This document shows positions 22,101-34,400 of a DNA stretch of 64,000 nt, one piece after another; position 1 is the first letter of the stretch; each line of letters begins with the position of its first letter. The DNA is taken from NCBI GenBank assembly GCA_949825065.1, contig OX463859.1:23391847-23455846 (forward strand). The letters are read 5' to 3'. The stretch comes from Odontocerum albicorne. Lineage: Eukaryota; Arthropoda; Insecta; Trichoptera; Odontoceridae. The translations under genes were made by a program, and so were the position numbers. The notes under the pieces are model-generated. The model saw nothing but the letters and a program-made list of their open reading frames with translations. It was not told the origin of the DNA and ran no database searches.

Positions 22101-22975
22101 CTGTATAATAAGTTAGAAAGCAACTTCAAGGAAAATGACTCTCCGATAATTTCGGCAGAATCACAACACATATCATATAGTTTCCAAATATTATTTATCT
22201 TTGTCACCATAGTATTCTGCCTTAATTCTTTATGCAAACCTTTTAATCTATCTATAAACAATATGTTCTTATCTAAAGTTTTATATTCTTCTTTTATACC
22301 AGTTTCAAAAGTATTTTTACACAAATTTGCAAGTTCCTTGTTGACAATCATCATATCTTGTTTTACAAAGTATACAAAATATCCATAAATAATCATAATC
22401 AAGCTAGCAATATACGATGGAATATTAATAACAACAATCAGCTCTAATGATGTATTGTTTTCCCAATAATACAGGTTTAATAAATTGAAAGATACAAACA
22501 AAATATTTATAGCTTGAGTGAAAAAAACCAAACCGAGTGATTTCCTTAATAATAATGTGTGGTTTTTTCTGGTTCCCAAATTTTTTACAAGCTCATCCGA
22601 GATAATTAAAGTCTTTAAGACTCTAGCATATCTATTGATATCATAGACAGTTTCAAAGATTTGAAACATAATGCTTGATAATCCAATATAGACACGAAAT
22701 TTTTCAGCAATTTTTAATATCATAATTGAGTTTAAGCTTGACATCAAATACTCGTCCTTTAAATTAACTTGAACAATGCAATATATAAAGATAATGTCCA
22801 TTAATATTGAGTTAAAAATGTTTCGATAAGAAAAATACGTTTTGGGATCATCTCCTAAATCAAATTTAAATGGTGCGATTCCAGCGAAGCGAGCACTAAC
22901 TATCATTGGATTTATGCATTCCTGAAAACTATTGGCACTTGTCGAACTTTTTAATCTTTTTTTTAATTCAAACAT
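19173..22975 (-). CDS. Gustatory receptor, exons 1-3 found, last exon missing
   Basis: Exons on the minus strand are 22975-21923 (351 codons, donor GTAAGT), 20813-20745 (23 codons, ADDTATLINKLL to EDVSDE, donor GTATAT) and 19262-19173 (30 codons, LHRFSTYMSHRRPNFSTMGW to LLFT, donor GTAAGT). All junctions are phase 0. The protein is a predicted 7-transmembrane receptor of the insect gustatory family. Several hydrophobic segments, the IWKLYDMCCD motif before TM6 and the FSTMGWFNVDNTLLFT segment before TM7 are visible. The final TY-x5-QF exon should lie below 19173, but I could not identify it; the DNA there is full of elements (piggyBac, LINE, solo LTR). The gene may be complete with a distant exon or may have lost it. 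Intron 1 contains a SINE. Confidence 0.85.
19385..19480 (-). repeat. SINE family B body fragment
   Basis: The minus strand contains GGTTGGAAGAGATTGCCAC, shared with the body of the SINE at 35878-36060. No tRNA head is present. It lies in intron 2 of the receptor gene. Confidence 0.45.
19585..19880 (-). repeat. RTE-like LINE 3' end fragment
   Basis: It shares with 25985-26270, 34545-34990 and 50745-50995 the run CCATCACGC..TTTCCCTATTGG, then GAGGACAGAGTGCC and ACATCCATACAC. In the 34.5-kb copy the minus strand of this block is the end of an RTE-like ORF2, so these are antisense LINE 3' ends. Confidence 0.6.
20905..20990 (+). repeat. Short tandem repeat, about 21-bp unit
   Basis: About four copies of GAATATAAAGTAGAATCATTT in intron 1 to the right of... 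the 22.9-kb receptor exon 2, next to its acceptor side. Confidence 0.8.
21415..21540 (-). repeat. tRNA-derived SINE, family A
   Basis: The minus strand begins GTGCATGGCGACACAGTAAC and carries a B box like AGTTCGAACTC. It sits between exons 1 and 2 of the receptor gene at 22.9 kb. Confidence 0.75.
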
Positions 22976-23180
22976 TTTTTTACTTTTTATCTACTCAAAG
23001 CTTAAGTGTTTTATATTTTGATATAATAAATCGACTCTCATGTTGTCATGACTAAATAGACAGGAAAAAATGAATGCCTTTGAGTAATATAGTATATTCG
23101 TTTTGATAATTAATTCATACATAATTACTCTAATGTAGAAATGAACTTTTTTTCCATTAAGTTAATTTTGTTTACATTTA

Positions 23181-23522
23181 CAGTAGGTCCTTGGTTATCC
23201 GGACCTCAAATATACGAATTTTCGATAATCCGGATAGAACAAAATAAGCTAAAAAAAAAAACAGAAATAGCAGAATAAACAAGCATGTTGTAATTACGAA
23301 AAAGAACAATTTTTTAAGGAAAAATCATTTGTAAAATTTCGAAAAAACCATTTTCTGTGTGTATTTTATTTGTCTTTATTATTTGAAGATGTGTAATAAC
23401 ATATATGTAGTTACTAGATAATATTGTATGATAAACTTTTTTCTCCGTACCAATCACTAGGATCTTTCTTTATCTGGCTTGTCTTCATCCCCATTTAGTT
23501 CTGATAATCGAGGTTCTACTGT
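23181..23522. mobile_element. pogo/Tigger-like MITE
   Basis: It starts CAGTAGGTCCTTGGTTATCC and ends GATAATCGAGGTTCTACTG, inverted and imperfect, preceded by TA. This terminal sequence type is characteristic of pogo/Tigger elements. The interior is AT-rich with no coding. Confidence 0.7.
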
Positions 23523-24059
23523 TGATACAAAAATTTAATGTTTGTTTATTTATTCACTATAATTAGGGTATATTGATTTATTAAAAGGTTCAAATGATTA
23601 CATTGTTCCATTTATTTATTTTCTTCAAATGAAAAATATAAATACAAACAGCCCTCAACTTACGTGCAGTTGATTGTTATATAATTCGCAATTTTGAACA
23701 TATTTAATAATTGTACATTTGATTTTGACTGATTAAGTTATAAACATTCAAATAGCTATTTTTTATTCATTACAACGGAAATAGCCAATCGAATGAATTA
23801 ATTAAATATGGATACCAACAATAAAGATTGAATTTCATTGAAATATTTCAGAACGAGCTGATAATAAAGAATCCATTTTTATAAATTTGAAAAATTCTTG
23901 AATATCACGGAAAAATGTGATCCCAATGGACAGTGTATATCACAAGTAAGTTGAACAATTCATAGAGATACAGTAGATCTATCTATCAAGAAATTAAAAA
24001 TAAGAATAATATTCAACTGAAAAGTTAACTATAAAAAAAATACCTGAACTAAAGTACTA

Positions 24060-24273
24060 TAGTTCAGAAATTGTAGGATGAGTCCTGGACAGCTTACAAA
24101 TTTGCCCCAATACAACCTTGTAACGATGTTCAGTAATTTTAATTGTTTTATAAACTTTAATATTAGCCTCAATTCTAATAAATAGCAAGTTATTTAGGTA
24201 AATACATTACATAAGGTGGTATTGGGGCAAATTTGTAAGCTATCACAGGACTCATCCTAGAATTTCCGAACTA
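24060..24273. mobile_element. 215-bp MITE, copy 2
   Basis: Same family as 18727-18941. Ends are TAGTTCAGAAATTG and the complement TTTCCGAACTA, with TA on both sides (24058-24059 and 24274-24275). The interior matches closely apart from small indels. Confidence 0.9.
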
Positions 24274-24879
24274 TAAGTACTAATATACCTCCTTAAACTG
24301 TATTGATGATACGAGTATGTCTCAGTTACACTTTTGTATTTATATTTTACATTCACGAATTCTTTAAAACACACTTTTCTATTTTTTTTATATTGATCGA
24401 CTTTTACAAATAATGTTATTTAGAGAATTCAAGATTCTCAATGTCAGACAAAACACATGAAGGAGAATCAAGAACTAGAAATCAGTAGCAAAAGCAAAAA
24501 AAAATTGGTTTTACTAATTTGGTAGTTTTCTTAACTTTAAAGTTTTAATAACCAGTTTAATGAATTATTCCAAAATTTAACAACCGGTTTATGCAAACCT
24601 GTGTGAACTGGCTTAATGACACTACTGGTTATGCGAGTTATGTAACTTTGTTAAGTTTGTCTTTTATTTGTGTCTTAATCATAATGCCAGATTATAGATT
24701 TGAGGTGCAAGTTGGTTTTCACTTAATTGTTTGAATTATGTGAAGTACTATTAAGCGTAATTCCAGTTGAATTTATTTAATATCTCTTACGATATGTCTT
24801 TCATAAATTAAAAAATAATACACTCACAAAGGGATAATTTAATAAAGAAACAATGCCATAAAAGTAATATTTTTATTAT

Positions 24880-25240
24880 TATTATTGAATGCCAAAAGAT
24901 ACATCATTAATTTGTTTTTTTTTTGTCACAATTCATTGAGATATTTTGAGTTGGTTGACCACCATGGTTTGGTCAAGTATCTCGAGGTAGTTGTGACCAA
25001 GACATTAAATTGCACACAAAGCAAAACCCAGTGGAACAATGCACTGGAAGTCTTAGAGAACTGGAGGAAAGGAAAGGATTGAAGCTGAAAATACGAGAAC
25101 TTTCAAGATGAAGGATTTAGAAATTGTATGGCCATCGGTAGTAAGAAAGTTGAGGAAAAAATATATCTTGCCTACTTACAAGTTGAAGAATAGTGATGGC
25201 ATTATCGGAGTATTTTCATTATAACCTCTTCAGATCTGAT
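24880..25240 (+). other. Unidentified coding-like stretch
   Basis: Composition is less AT-rich than its surroundings, with open plus-strand segments such as LVKYLEVVVTKTLNCTQSK and DLEIVWPSVVRKLRKKY in different frames. It looks like a decayed coding sequence or transposon fragment, but I do not recognise a family. Confidence 0.25.
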
Positions 25241-25466
25241 AAATTCTTAAGTTTTAAAAAACATTCTCACTTATGAGTGTATTATTTACACTAAAATAAC
25301 ATTATGATGTATTAGTTTAGATACATGGTGCCCAAAATGTTTGAAGTCATACAGTATCCTACACTTTATTTGTTATCAGAAAACAGAAATATACCACAAA
25401 GTTATTTACAAAGTGCATATGAACTCTGCGTCCATTAAAATGGACGACAGGTCTAAAGAGATTTAA

Positions 25467-28400
25467 CTATACTGATAGAGCAAACTGGATAAGAATTATC
25501 AACTGAGTTGTAATAGCCCCAATAACCTGAAAAAAATATTTTAAAATTCATTTCAATAAGTTAAAAAAAAAACAAGTTGAATTATTCATATATGTGGTAA
25601 TTTCATAATACAGTGGAACCTCGGTTTTCAAACTTAATCTATCCTGGAATGCTGTTCAAAAACCGAACCAATTTTTCCCATAAGAAGTAATGCAAATTGC
25701 GTTAATCCGCTCCAAACTCTCAATTGAAAATTTAACGGCGGTGAAGAGGAGAGATGTTATTGTTTGGAAAGGGACTCACCTTGCATAAATATATATTTAT
25801 CCTTCTAGGTCTCTTTATCAAATGAAGTTTGTTTATGCCTGCATTTAAAAAAAACTCTGAAGTGAGGCATCTCATTGTCATTAAAAATGTATGTTCAAGA
25901 ACCAAATTGTTGAAGATGAGAGACGTTCGAGAACAAAGGTTCCACAATATTTAAATATTTATTGGATAGCCATACAATACAAGAGGATGGTTGCACGTGC
26001 ATACATACATATGTTACCATCACAATGTTTCTCTGTCGGGATAGGTGAGAGGAGAGAGTGCCAGACTTTTCTATCGCGATATCCATCTTTAGCATTTTTT
26101 ACATCCAAACGCCTTCTCATATAACTCCAACGATTTCTCTTCCTTTTAACATTTCCTTCTTTAAAAATATTATTCACGTGGTGCATTTTATTCTTTCAAA
26201 ATATAATTTACAAAATTAATTCAAACTATGCTTTCCTTGGTCTTCCTTTACCATGCTCTTCACTCACATTAGCACTATATACAATATTTGTTTTGTTAGT
26301 ACGAGGCATATCCAGAAAGTAAGTGTACTGAATTTTTGTAGGTTACAATTTTTTTTATTTAAACAAAAAAATTACGTGGTTACCGTAGTACATATGTAAG
26401 CTATTTTTCGACATAGTCGCCATTCCTCTCAATGCAGGTGGTGAAGCGGAGTATCAACTTTTTTATGCCTTCCTCGAAGTAGTTTCCTGCTAACCCCTCC
26501 GTCCACTTCTCCACCTCCTTCTTTACCTCCTCGTCGGTTGAAAACCTTTTTCCACCCATGTGCAGCTTCAGGGAGGTAAAAAGAACGTAATCAGAAGGTG
26601 CTAGGTCAGGGGAATGCGCGGGATGGTTCAGGACATCCCATTTAAACGAGGCGAGCAGTTCCTTCGTGTGTGGTCTGGCATTGTCGTGCAGCAGGCAGAC
26701 TCCCTTTGTCAGCATGCCTCTCCTCTTGTTCTGAATCGCCCTCCGCAATTTTTTTAGGGTCTCACAGTATCTTGCAGAGTTGATGGTCTCCCCTTGAGGC
26801 ATATATTAAATTAAAATTATGCCTTGACAGTCCCAAAACCGGATGCCATGATTTTCTTGGCTGAAATTGTGGTTTTTTCCACAATTTCGTCAGTCACAAT
26901 TGAAGGTCTTCCGCTCCTCTGATCATGCACAGACGTACAACCGTTTTTAAACTCGCGACACCACTTGTACGATTCATAGCTTTATCACCATATGCAGTTT
27001 TCACCTCATTATAAACCTCAACCGGAGGTTTCCCTTCCGAACGAGATAACGGATGACGCCGCGTATTTCGCACTTGGCGGGAGATTGGATTGACATTTTT
27101 CACGAAACGTGTTGTCGCGTCGACACTTCTCAACGTACTGACCTCGAACCGGTCTCATTGCGGAGGGGAAGGGTCAGGCTACACGGAAGTGTAGCCAATA
27201 TGTCGAAAATAAAATCCATCCGGTCGTGAGAGCCTCAGTACCCTTACTTTCTGGATACGCCTCGTATTTCTTCATTTATTGATTCTACATGCCCAAACCA
27301 TTTCAGAGTGCTCTTTGTCATCTTACTCAACACATCAACCTTAAGTTCACATTCATCCCTAATCATGTCATTTCGTATTACGTTATACGTTGTCACCCCA
27401 TGTATTCTTCTTAACACATGTAACTACAGCATTTAATCATGTAATTTCGTATTATGTTATACGTTGTCACCCCATGTATTCTTCTTAACACATGTAACTA
27501 CAGCATTTAATCATGTAATTTCGTATTATGTTATACGTTGTCACCCTGTGTATTCTTCTTAACACATGTAACTACAGCATTTATTCATCTCGATTAAAAA
27601 ATAATTGTGTGTGAAGTTTTGAATAATCATAATGGCTGCTCAAGATCTTATACTTAATCAATAAAATAATGTATACCTTCACTTCTCTATTTTATTAGGA
27701 AGAATAAAAGATGGTATATTTTACGAATTCACAACTCAAATCTCCTTAAAATGAGGGGCAATGATCTTTATCAATGAGGTGTAATGTTCATGTGTTGCTT
27801 ATCAAAGTCTTGCGAACAATCAAGAACTAATGTATTGCATACCAAAGTCTTCCGAACAATCAAGAACAAATGTATTGCATACCAAAGTCTTCCGAACAAT
27901 CAAGAGCTAATGTATTATATGCCAAAGTCTTCTGAACAATCAAGAACTAATATATTGCATACCAAAGTCTTCTGAACAATCAAGAACTATAGTTCGGAAA
28001 TTCTAGGATGAGTCCTGTGACAGCTCACAAATTTGCCCCAATACAACCTTGTGTAGGAATACCTACCTAAATAAATAAATAAATAAATAATTGTCAAAAT
28101 GAATAAGTGAATTGTTAAACACAATTAAATGAAATTAATTATTGTCAGATAGTAAACATACAGGGGCAATGACCGATGAAGAATTCAATGATTGTCACAC
28201 ACTATGAACAACAACAATATTTACTATTTACAACGTCTGCGAATTGGCTAGCCATCTCCAAATATAAATAATTAACCTACCGCCAGTTCATTCGCTAGAG
28301 CAAGGCAGATATGTATCGCGAATGTATTCACTCATTGGTATAAATTACTCGGACGCCGAGAATTAAAGATATTATTATTGTCATTCATTCAACTGTCAAG

Positions 28401-31400
28401 ACTTGTTATTTATTTTACCCGCTGTCCACTTATCGTTTTATATCCGCATTCCTGAGTCTATATTCATTGAATACAAATCAAGATCATCATGACTTATCAA
28501 GATAAGCAATCCGCTATATTGATGACTCTCAACGAGAAGTAACGCAGAATCAACTAAAACGAAGAGCGATGTCGATATCAAAATCATCAGCACGTCCTAA
28601 TAGGACACACGCTACATTGATAACGACCATCGTTACATTGGTGACCCCGAACGAAAACCGAACACGTACATCGACGAACTACACCATCGTTACATTGATG
28701 ACCCCGCACGAAAAAAGAACACCGCTACAAAAACTGAATACGTATTCCGACTAAATCGAATATCGCCGACTCGATAAACAGGAGGGGTAATCGCTACATT
28801 GACGACCCCGCACGAAAACTGAATACGTATCTCGACTATATCGAGTGTTGCTAACTCGATAAACACCGAACAAGTGCAACTTGACACCGCCATCATCAGC
28901 AGCAACGCAATGAGCATCATGAACAGTTTCGTCAACAAGATTTTCGAGCGCAACGCCGCCAACGCCAACCGCCTCGCCCACTACAACAAGATGAGCATCA
29001 TCACCAGCAGAGAGATCCAGACCACCGTCAAGATTCTACTCCCCGGCGAATTGGCCAAGCACGCCGCCAGCAAGGACACCAGAGCCGTCACTCAGATACA
29101 ACACAACATCTGATGTGGACGAGCCCGACGCCAGCTCATGTGAGGTCAGTTCTGGCGATCAGCCACACGATTTACAGGATTGCCTCCCTCGACGAACTAC
29201 TGACCGACAAAATGCTGGAGCAGACAAGCATCGATACAACCACGGACATCGATACAACCACGATACAACCACGCTACAACCACGCTGCAGCAACGAGCAC
29301 CGCAGACTCCACCATCATCAAGCCACCGCAGATCAACCTTCCACATCGGAAGCCATCTGCAACTTGATCTACATCATCACCACCATCATCAAGCCACCGC
29401 AGATCAACCTTCCACATCGGAAGCCATCTGCAACTTGATCCACATCATCACCACCATCATCAAGCAACCGCAGATTAACCTTCCACATCGGACGCCATCT
29501 GCAACTTGATCCACACAACCAATCATCGACGATCAACGCAACGACCAACCAAGCACCGCAGACAATTCAAATTTAGTGAGAGACGACCAAACCTACCCCC
29601 CGTTCCCGCATCACCCATCTGAACGACAGACCTGGGAAAAAACGCCACGCGCTGCTGTTATCCACGTACCTACTTCACAACGGGAAACGGATAACCAGTC
29701 CAGGCGTCAGATGCACTGGAAACCTAACGTTCACGCAGGACACGCGCTCTCTGCGTTCACTAGGAAGGGAGCTATGTAGGAATACCTACCTAAATAAATA
29801 AATAAATAAATAATTGTCAAAATGAATAAGTGAATTGTTAAACACAATTAAATGAAATTAATTATTGTCAGATAGTAAACATACAGGGGCAATGACCGAT
29901 GAAGAATTCAATGATTGTCACACACTATGAACAACAACAATATTTACTATTTACAACGTCTGCGAATTGGCTAGCCATCTCCAAATATAAATAATTAACC
30001 TACCGCCAGTTCATTCGCTAGAGCAAGGCAGATATGTATCGCGAATGTATTCACTCATTGGTATAAATTACTCGGACGCCGAGAATTAAAGATATTATTA
30101 TTGTCATTCATTCAACTGTCAAGACTTGTTATTTATTTTACCCGCTGTCCACTTATCGTTTTATATCCGCATTCCTGAGTCTATATTCATTGAATACAAA
30201 TCAAGATCATCATGACTTATCAAGATAAGCAATCTGCTATATTGATGACTCTGAACGAGAAGTAACGCAGAATCAACTAAAACGAAGAGCGATGTCGATA
30301 TCAAAATCATCAGCACGTCCTAATAGGACATACGCTACATTGATAACGACCATCGTTACACTTGTAACGATGTTCAGTAATTTTAATTATTTTATCAACT
30401 TCAATATGAGCCTCAATTCTAATAAAAAGCAAGTTATTTAAGTAAATACATTACATAAGGTCGTATAAGGGTAAATTTGTGAGCTGTCACAGGACTCATC
30501 CTATAATTTCCGAACTACGAGGCATATCCAGAAAGTAAGTGTACTGAATTTTTGTAGGTTACAATTTTTTTTATTTAAACAAAAAAATTACATTTCAGTT
30601 ATCGTAGGTAGTACATATGTAAGCTATTTTTCGACATAGTCGCCATTCCTCTCAATGCAGGTGGTGAAGCGGGGTATCAACTTTTTGATGCCTTCCTCGA
30701 AGTAGTTTCCCGCCAACCCCTCCGTCCACTTCTCCACCTCCTCCTTTACCTCCTCGTCGGTTGAAAACCTTTTTCCACCCATGTGCAGCTTCAGGGAGGT
30801 AAAGAGATAGTAATCTGAAGGTGCTAGGTCAGGGGAATGCGCGGGATGGTTCAGGACATCCCATTTAAACGAGACGAGCAGTTCCTTCGTGGCGTTGGCC
30901 GTGTGTGGTCTGGCATTGTCGTGCAGCTGGCTGACTCCCTTTGTCAGCATGCCTCTCCTCTTGTTCTGAATCGCCCTCCGCAATTTTTTTAGGGTCTCAT
31001 GGTATCTTGCAGAGTTGATGGTCTCCCCTTGAGGCATATATTCAATTAAAATTATGCCTTAACAGTCCCAAAACACGGATGCCATGATTTTCTTGGCTGA
31101 AATTGTGGTTTTGAACTTTTTGGCGGAGGGTGAAGAGGTGTGACGCCACTGTTGAGACTGCCTTTTGGTTTCAGGCGTGTAGTGTGCAACCCAAGTTTCA
31201 TCTCCAGTAACAGTGGAGCGGAGAAATTCATCTCCATGGAGTTTGCAGCGCCTCAAAAACTGTTGCCCGGCCTCCACTCGATTCAACTTGTGTTGGTCTG
31301 TCAGCTTTTTTGGGACCCACCTCGCGGACAGTTTCCGATATTCGAGGGTTTCTGTGATGGTTTCGTGTAGTAGAGATCTGGAGATTTGCGGAAACATCGC

Positions 31401-34400
31401 AGAAAGTTCATCCACAGTCAATCTACGATCGTCACGGAGCGCATTTTCGATTTTTTCCACAATTTCGTCAGTCACAATTGAAGGTCTTCCGCTCCTCTGA
31501 TCACCATGCATAGACGTACGACCGTTTTTAAACTCGCGACACCACTTACACTCGTACGATTCATAGCTTTATCATCGTATGCAGTTTTCACCTCATTATA
31601 AACTTTAACCGGAGGTTTTCCCTTCCAAACGAGATAACGGATGACGCCGCGTATTTCGCACTTGGCGGGAGATTGGATTGACATTTTTCACGAAACGTGT
31701 TGTCGCGTCGACACTTCTCAACTTACTGACCTCGAACCGGTCTCGTTGCGGAGGGAAAGGGTCAGGCTACACGGAAGTGTAGCCAACATGTCGAAAATAA
31801 AATCCATCCGGTCGTGAGAGCCTCAGTACACTTACTTTCTGGATACGCCTCGTATAATGTATTGCATACCAAAGACTTCCAAACAATCGAGATATTGTAT
31901 AATAGGAGTTACATAGCCATCAATAGTATGATCCAAGAGAGATATTGATACCCTTAATATGAATAAGCTGTTAAGTGAGGCTGCACACTAGAAAATTTAA
32001 AAGACTGTTATATGGATAACTAAGTTAAACAAACAGAATGTTATTTTACTCACCGTAAATAAGAAAGCGTTATCAAGATAGAACAAACCCATGGCACTGA
32101 AAACTGGTTTCCGATGGAGCATGTGCGTGGAGAATCGATGCAGCTAAAATAAAATGACAGTAAATCAATCAATCAATGTGTTTCTTTAAATAATAAATAA
32201 ATAAATAATAGGTTTATTGATAGCAACATAGTATGTACAGATTATATTTGAATAACACTTCTAAAACACATAAATTGCAGATAATACATTAAATACAGAA
32301 GCTATCAAAAGGTCTGGGCTCATCTAATAGCATCCCCTCGGCCAAGATACACCCCACCAATATAGGGCGAACCCAGCCACTTTCTCAATTTGGAACCAAA
32401 AATATTAGGCGCATGGAAAAAAATAATAATAAATTATTTCCGAATATAATTTTTTCAAGTTCTATAGAAGGAACAATAATTTTAGATAACTCTTTCAAAA
32501 TGTGGATAGACCCAATCAATTAAATTTTGAAAGGGAGAAAAAACTGAGGTACATTCTCAAGGAAAAAAATAATAATAAATTATTTCCAAATATAATTTCA
32601 AAGAAAAAAATAATAATAAATTATTTCCAAATATAATTTTTTCAAGTTCTATAGAAGGAACAGTAATTTTAGATAACTCAAAGAAAAAAATAATAATAAA
32701 TTATTTCCAAATATAATTTTTAGATAACTCAAAGAAAAAAATAATAATAAATTATTTCCAAATATAATTTTTCAAGTTCTATAGAAGGAACAATAATTTT
32801 AGATAACTCTTTCAAAATGTGGATAGACCCAATCAATTAAATTTTGAAAGGGAGAAAAAACTGAGGTACATTCTCAAGGAAAAAAATAATAATAAATTAT
32901 TTCCAAATATAATTTCAAAGAAAAAAATAATAATAAATTATTTCCAAATATAATTTTTTCAAGTTCTATAGAAGGAACAGTAATTTTAGATAACTCAAAG
33001 AAAAAAATAATAATAAATTATTTCCAAATATAATTTTTAGATAACTCAAAGAAAAAAATAATAATAAATTATTTCCAAATATAATTTTTCAAGTTCTATA
33101 GAAGGAACAGTAATTTTAGATAACTCAAAGAAAAAAATAATAATAAATTATTTCCAAATATAATTTTTTCAAGTTCTATAGAAGGAACAGTAATTTTAGA
33201 TAACTCAAAGAAAAAAATAATAATAAATTATTTCCAAATATAATTTTTAGATAACTCAAAGAAAAAAAAAAAAAAATTATTTCCAAATATAATTTTTCAA
33301 GTTCTATAGAAGGAACAGTAATTTTAGATAACTCAAAGAAAAAAATAATAATAAATTATTTCCTAATATAATTTTTAGATAACTCAAAGAAAAAAATAAT
33401 AATAAATTATTTCCAAATATAATTTTTCAAGTTCTATAGAAGGAACAATAATTTTAGATAACTCTTTCAAAATGTGGTAAGATCAAATCAATAAAATTTT
33501 GAAAGGGAGAAAAACGAAAAGTGTTTTAAAGGATGCTTGACAAATAATATAGACTTGGCAAAAGATGAAAAAGTTTGTCAGAATAGAAATTTTAATAGTA
33601 TGATGAATAGTTAGAAATGTAAACTACTTGACGTGAGATTGATGAATAAATTGGAGAAAGTCAATATAAATTGAGAAGCAGTATTCCAACAAGATTCTGC
33701 TCCATGCTACAAATCTAAGATGATGATGATTAACTATTTCCAAGAAAACAGTTTTACCCTCTCCTGATATAAATTCGATTGAAAATTTATGGGCTATTTG
33801 TAAAGCCAGGATCCAGAAAACAGATTGTATAACGAAACAGAATATGATTGAAGCAACAATTAATGTAACATATGTTTTCGGGATGAGCAAATATTGAAAA
33901 ACTGCAAAAACTTATTCAATCCGGGGCAAAATGCATACAAAAAGTTATAAAAGCTAAAACAGCATATTCTTTTTATGGCTACTAAATACTTATTTCATTA
34001 TTTTATCCTTATTCATATTAATTCACACACTACTTACGTTTCATGTGCTGTATCTCGTACCCATGAGAAAATATCACTGTTGAGAAAATATCTCTGTCTT
34101 TGGCAGCATAGAACTGCTCTTCTATGAGAAAATATCACTCTTGAGAAAATATCTATCTTTGGCAGCATAGAACTGTACTAACTAACCTTTCACTGATTCC
34201 TCGTTGACCTTAGATTATGCTTCTGCCTTCCTCGATTGGGACAGAATGTAATAGGAATGATTATGGAGAGAACGGGATTGCTGTGACTAGGAAACTCAGC
34301 AGCATTTTGGTTGAGGAACTTTACTTACGTAGCTAGCTGCTGATTCTTGAAGTTAGCTTTTTATTTTTGTCACAAAATATATAAATACTGGAATATACTT

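Larger units (their letters stand above)
25985..27600 (-). repeat. RTE-like LINE 3' fragment split by a mariner
   Basis: Left part 25985-26301 and right part 27265-27600 together align with the uninterrupted copy at 34545-34990 (shared CATCCAAACGCC region on the left, then CATGCCCAAACCATTTCAG and CTTTGTCATC on the right). The mariner at 26302-27264 splits it. This gives a relative age: LINE first, mariner later. Confidence 0.8.
28052..30360 (+). mobile_element. Non-autonomous LTR retrotransposon carrying a histone H2B-derived ORF
   Basis: Two 586-bp direct repeats (28052-28637 and 29775-30360), each beginning TGTAGGAATACC and ending CATCGTTACA, flank a 1137-bp interior. The host site is duplicated as CTTG (28048-28051 and 30361-30364); the empty site is visible in the other MITE copies. 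A primer-binding site (28639) and polypurine tract (29762) are in the expected places. No gag, protease, RT, RNase H or integrase was seen, so it must be moved by another element's proteins. The interior is much richer in G+C than its surroundings and carries an H2B-derived frame. The LTRs differ at about three positions, so the insertion is recent. A 4-bp duplication fits Gypsy- or BEL-type integrases; the helper is unknown. Confidence 0.95.
27990..30517. mobile_element. 215-bp MITE, copy 3, interrupted by LTR element
   Basis: The left part (27990-28051) and right part (30361-30517) rejoin into the same MITE as at 18727 and 24060. The LTR element 28052-30360 is inserted after AACCTTG, duplicating CTTG. 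A mariner is inserted at the right-hand TA end. Confidence 0.9.

Noticed and set aside
21887..22975. Odorant receptor rather than gustatory receptor
   Set aside because: The TY-x5-QF tails of the paralogs and the conserved phase-0 introns near the end fit the GR family; no OR-specific C-terminal motif was seen.
27784..27975. 63-codon frame in a tandem repeat
   Set aside because: It is explained by the 40-bp repeat, and no protein family fits.
28690..28981. Open frames antisense to the H2B-derived region
   Set aside because: They are shadows of the GC-rich H2B frame and match no family.
28868..29113. A normal histone H2B gene
   Set aside because: It lacks the N-terminal third, lies between LTRs with a PBS and polypurine tract, and has many changes at invariant sites.
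28052..30360. Endogenous retrovirus with coding capacity
   Set aside because: No gag, pol or env motif was seen in the 1.1-kb interior.
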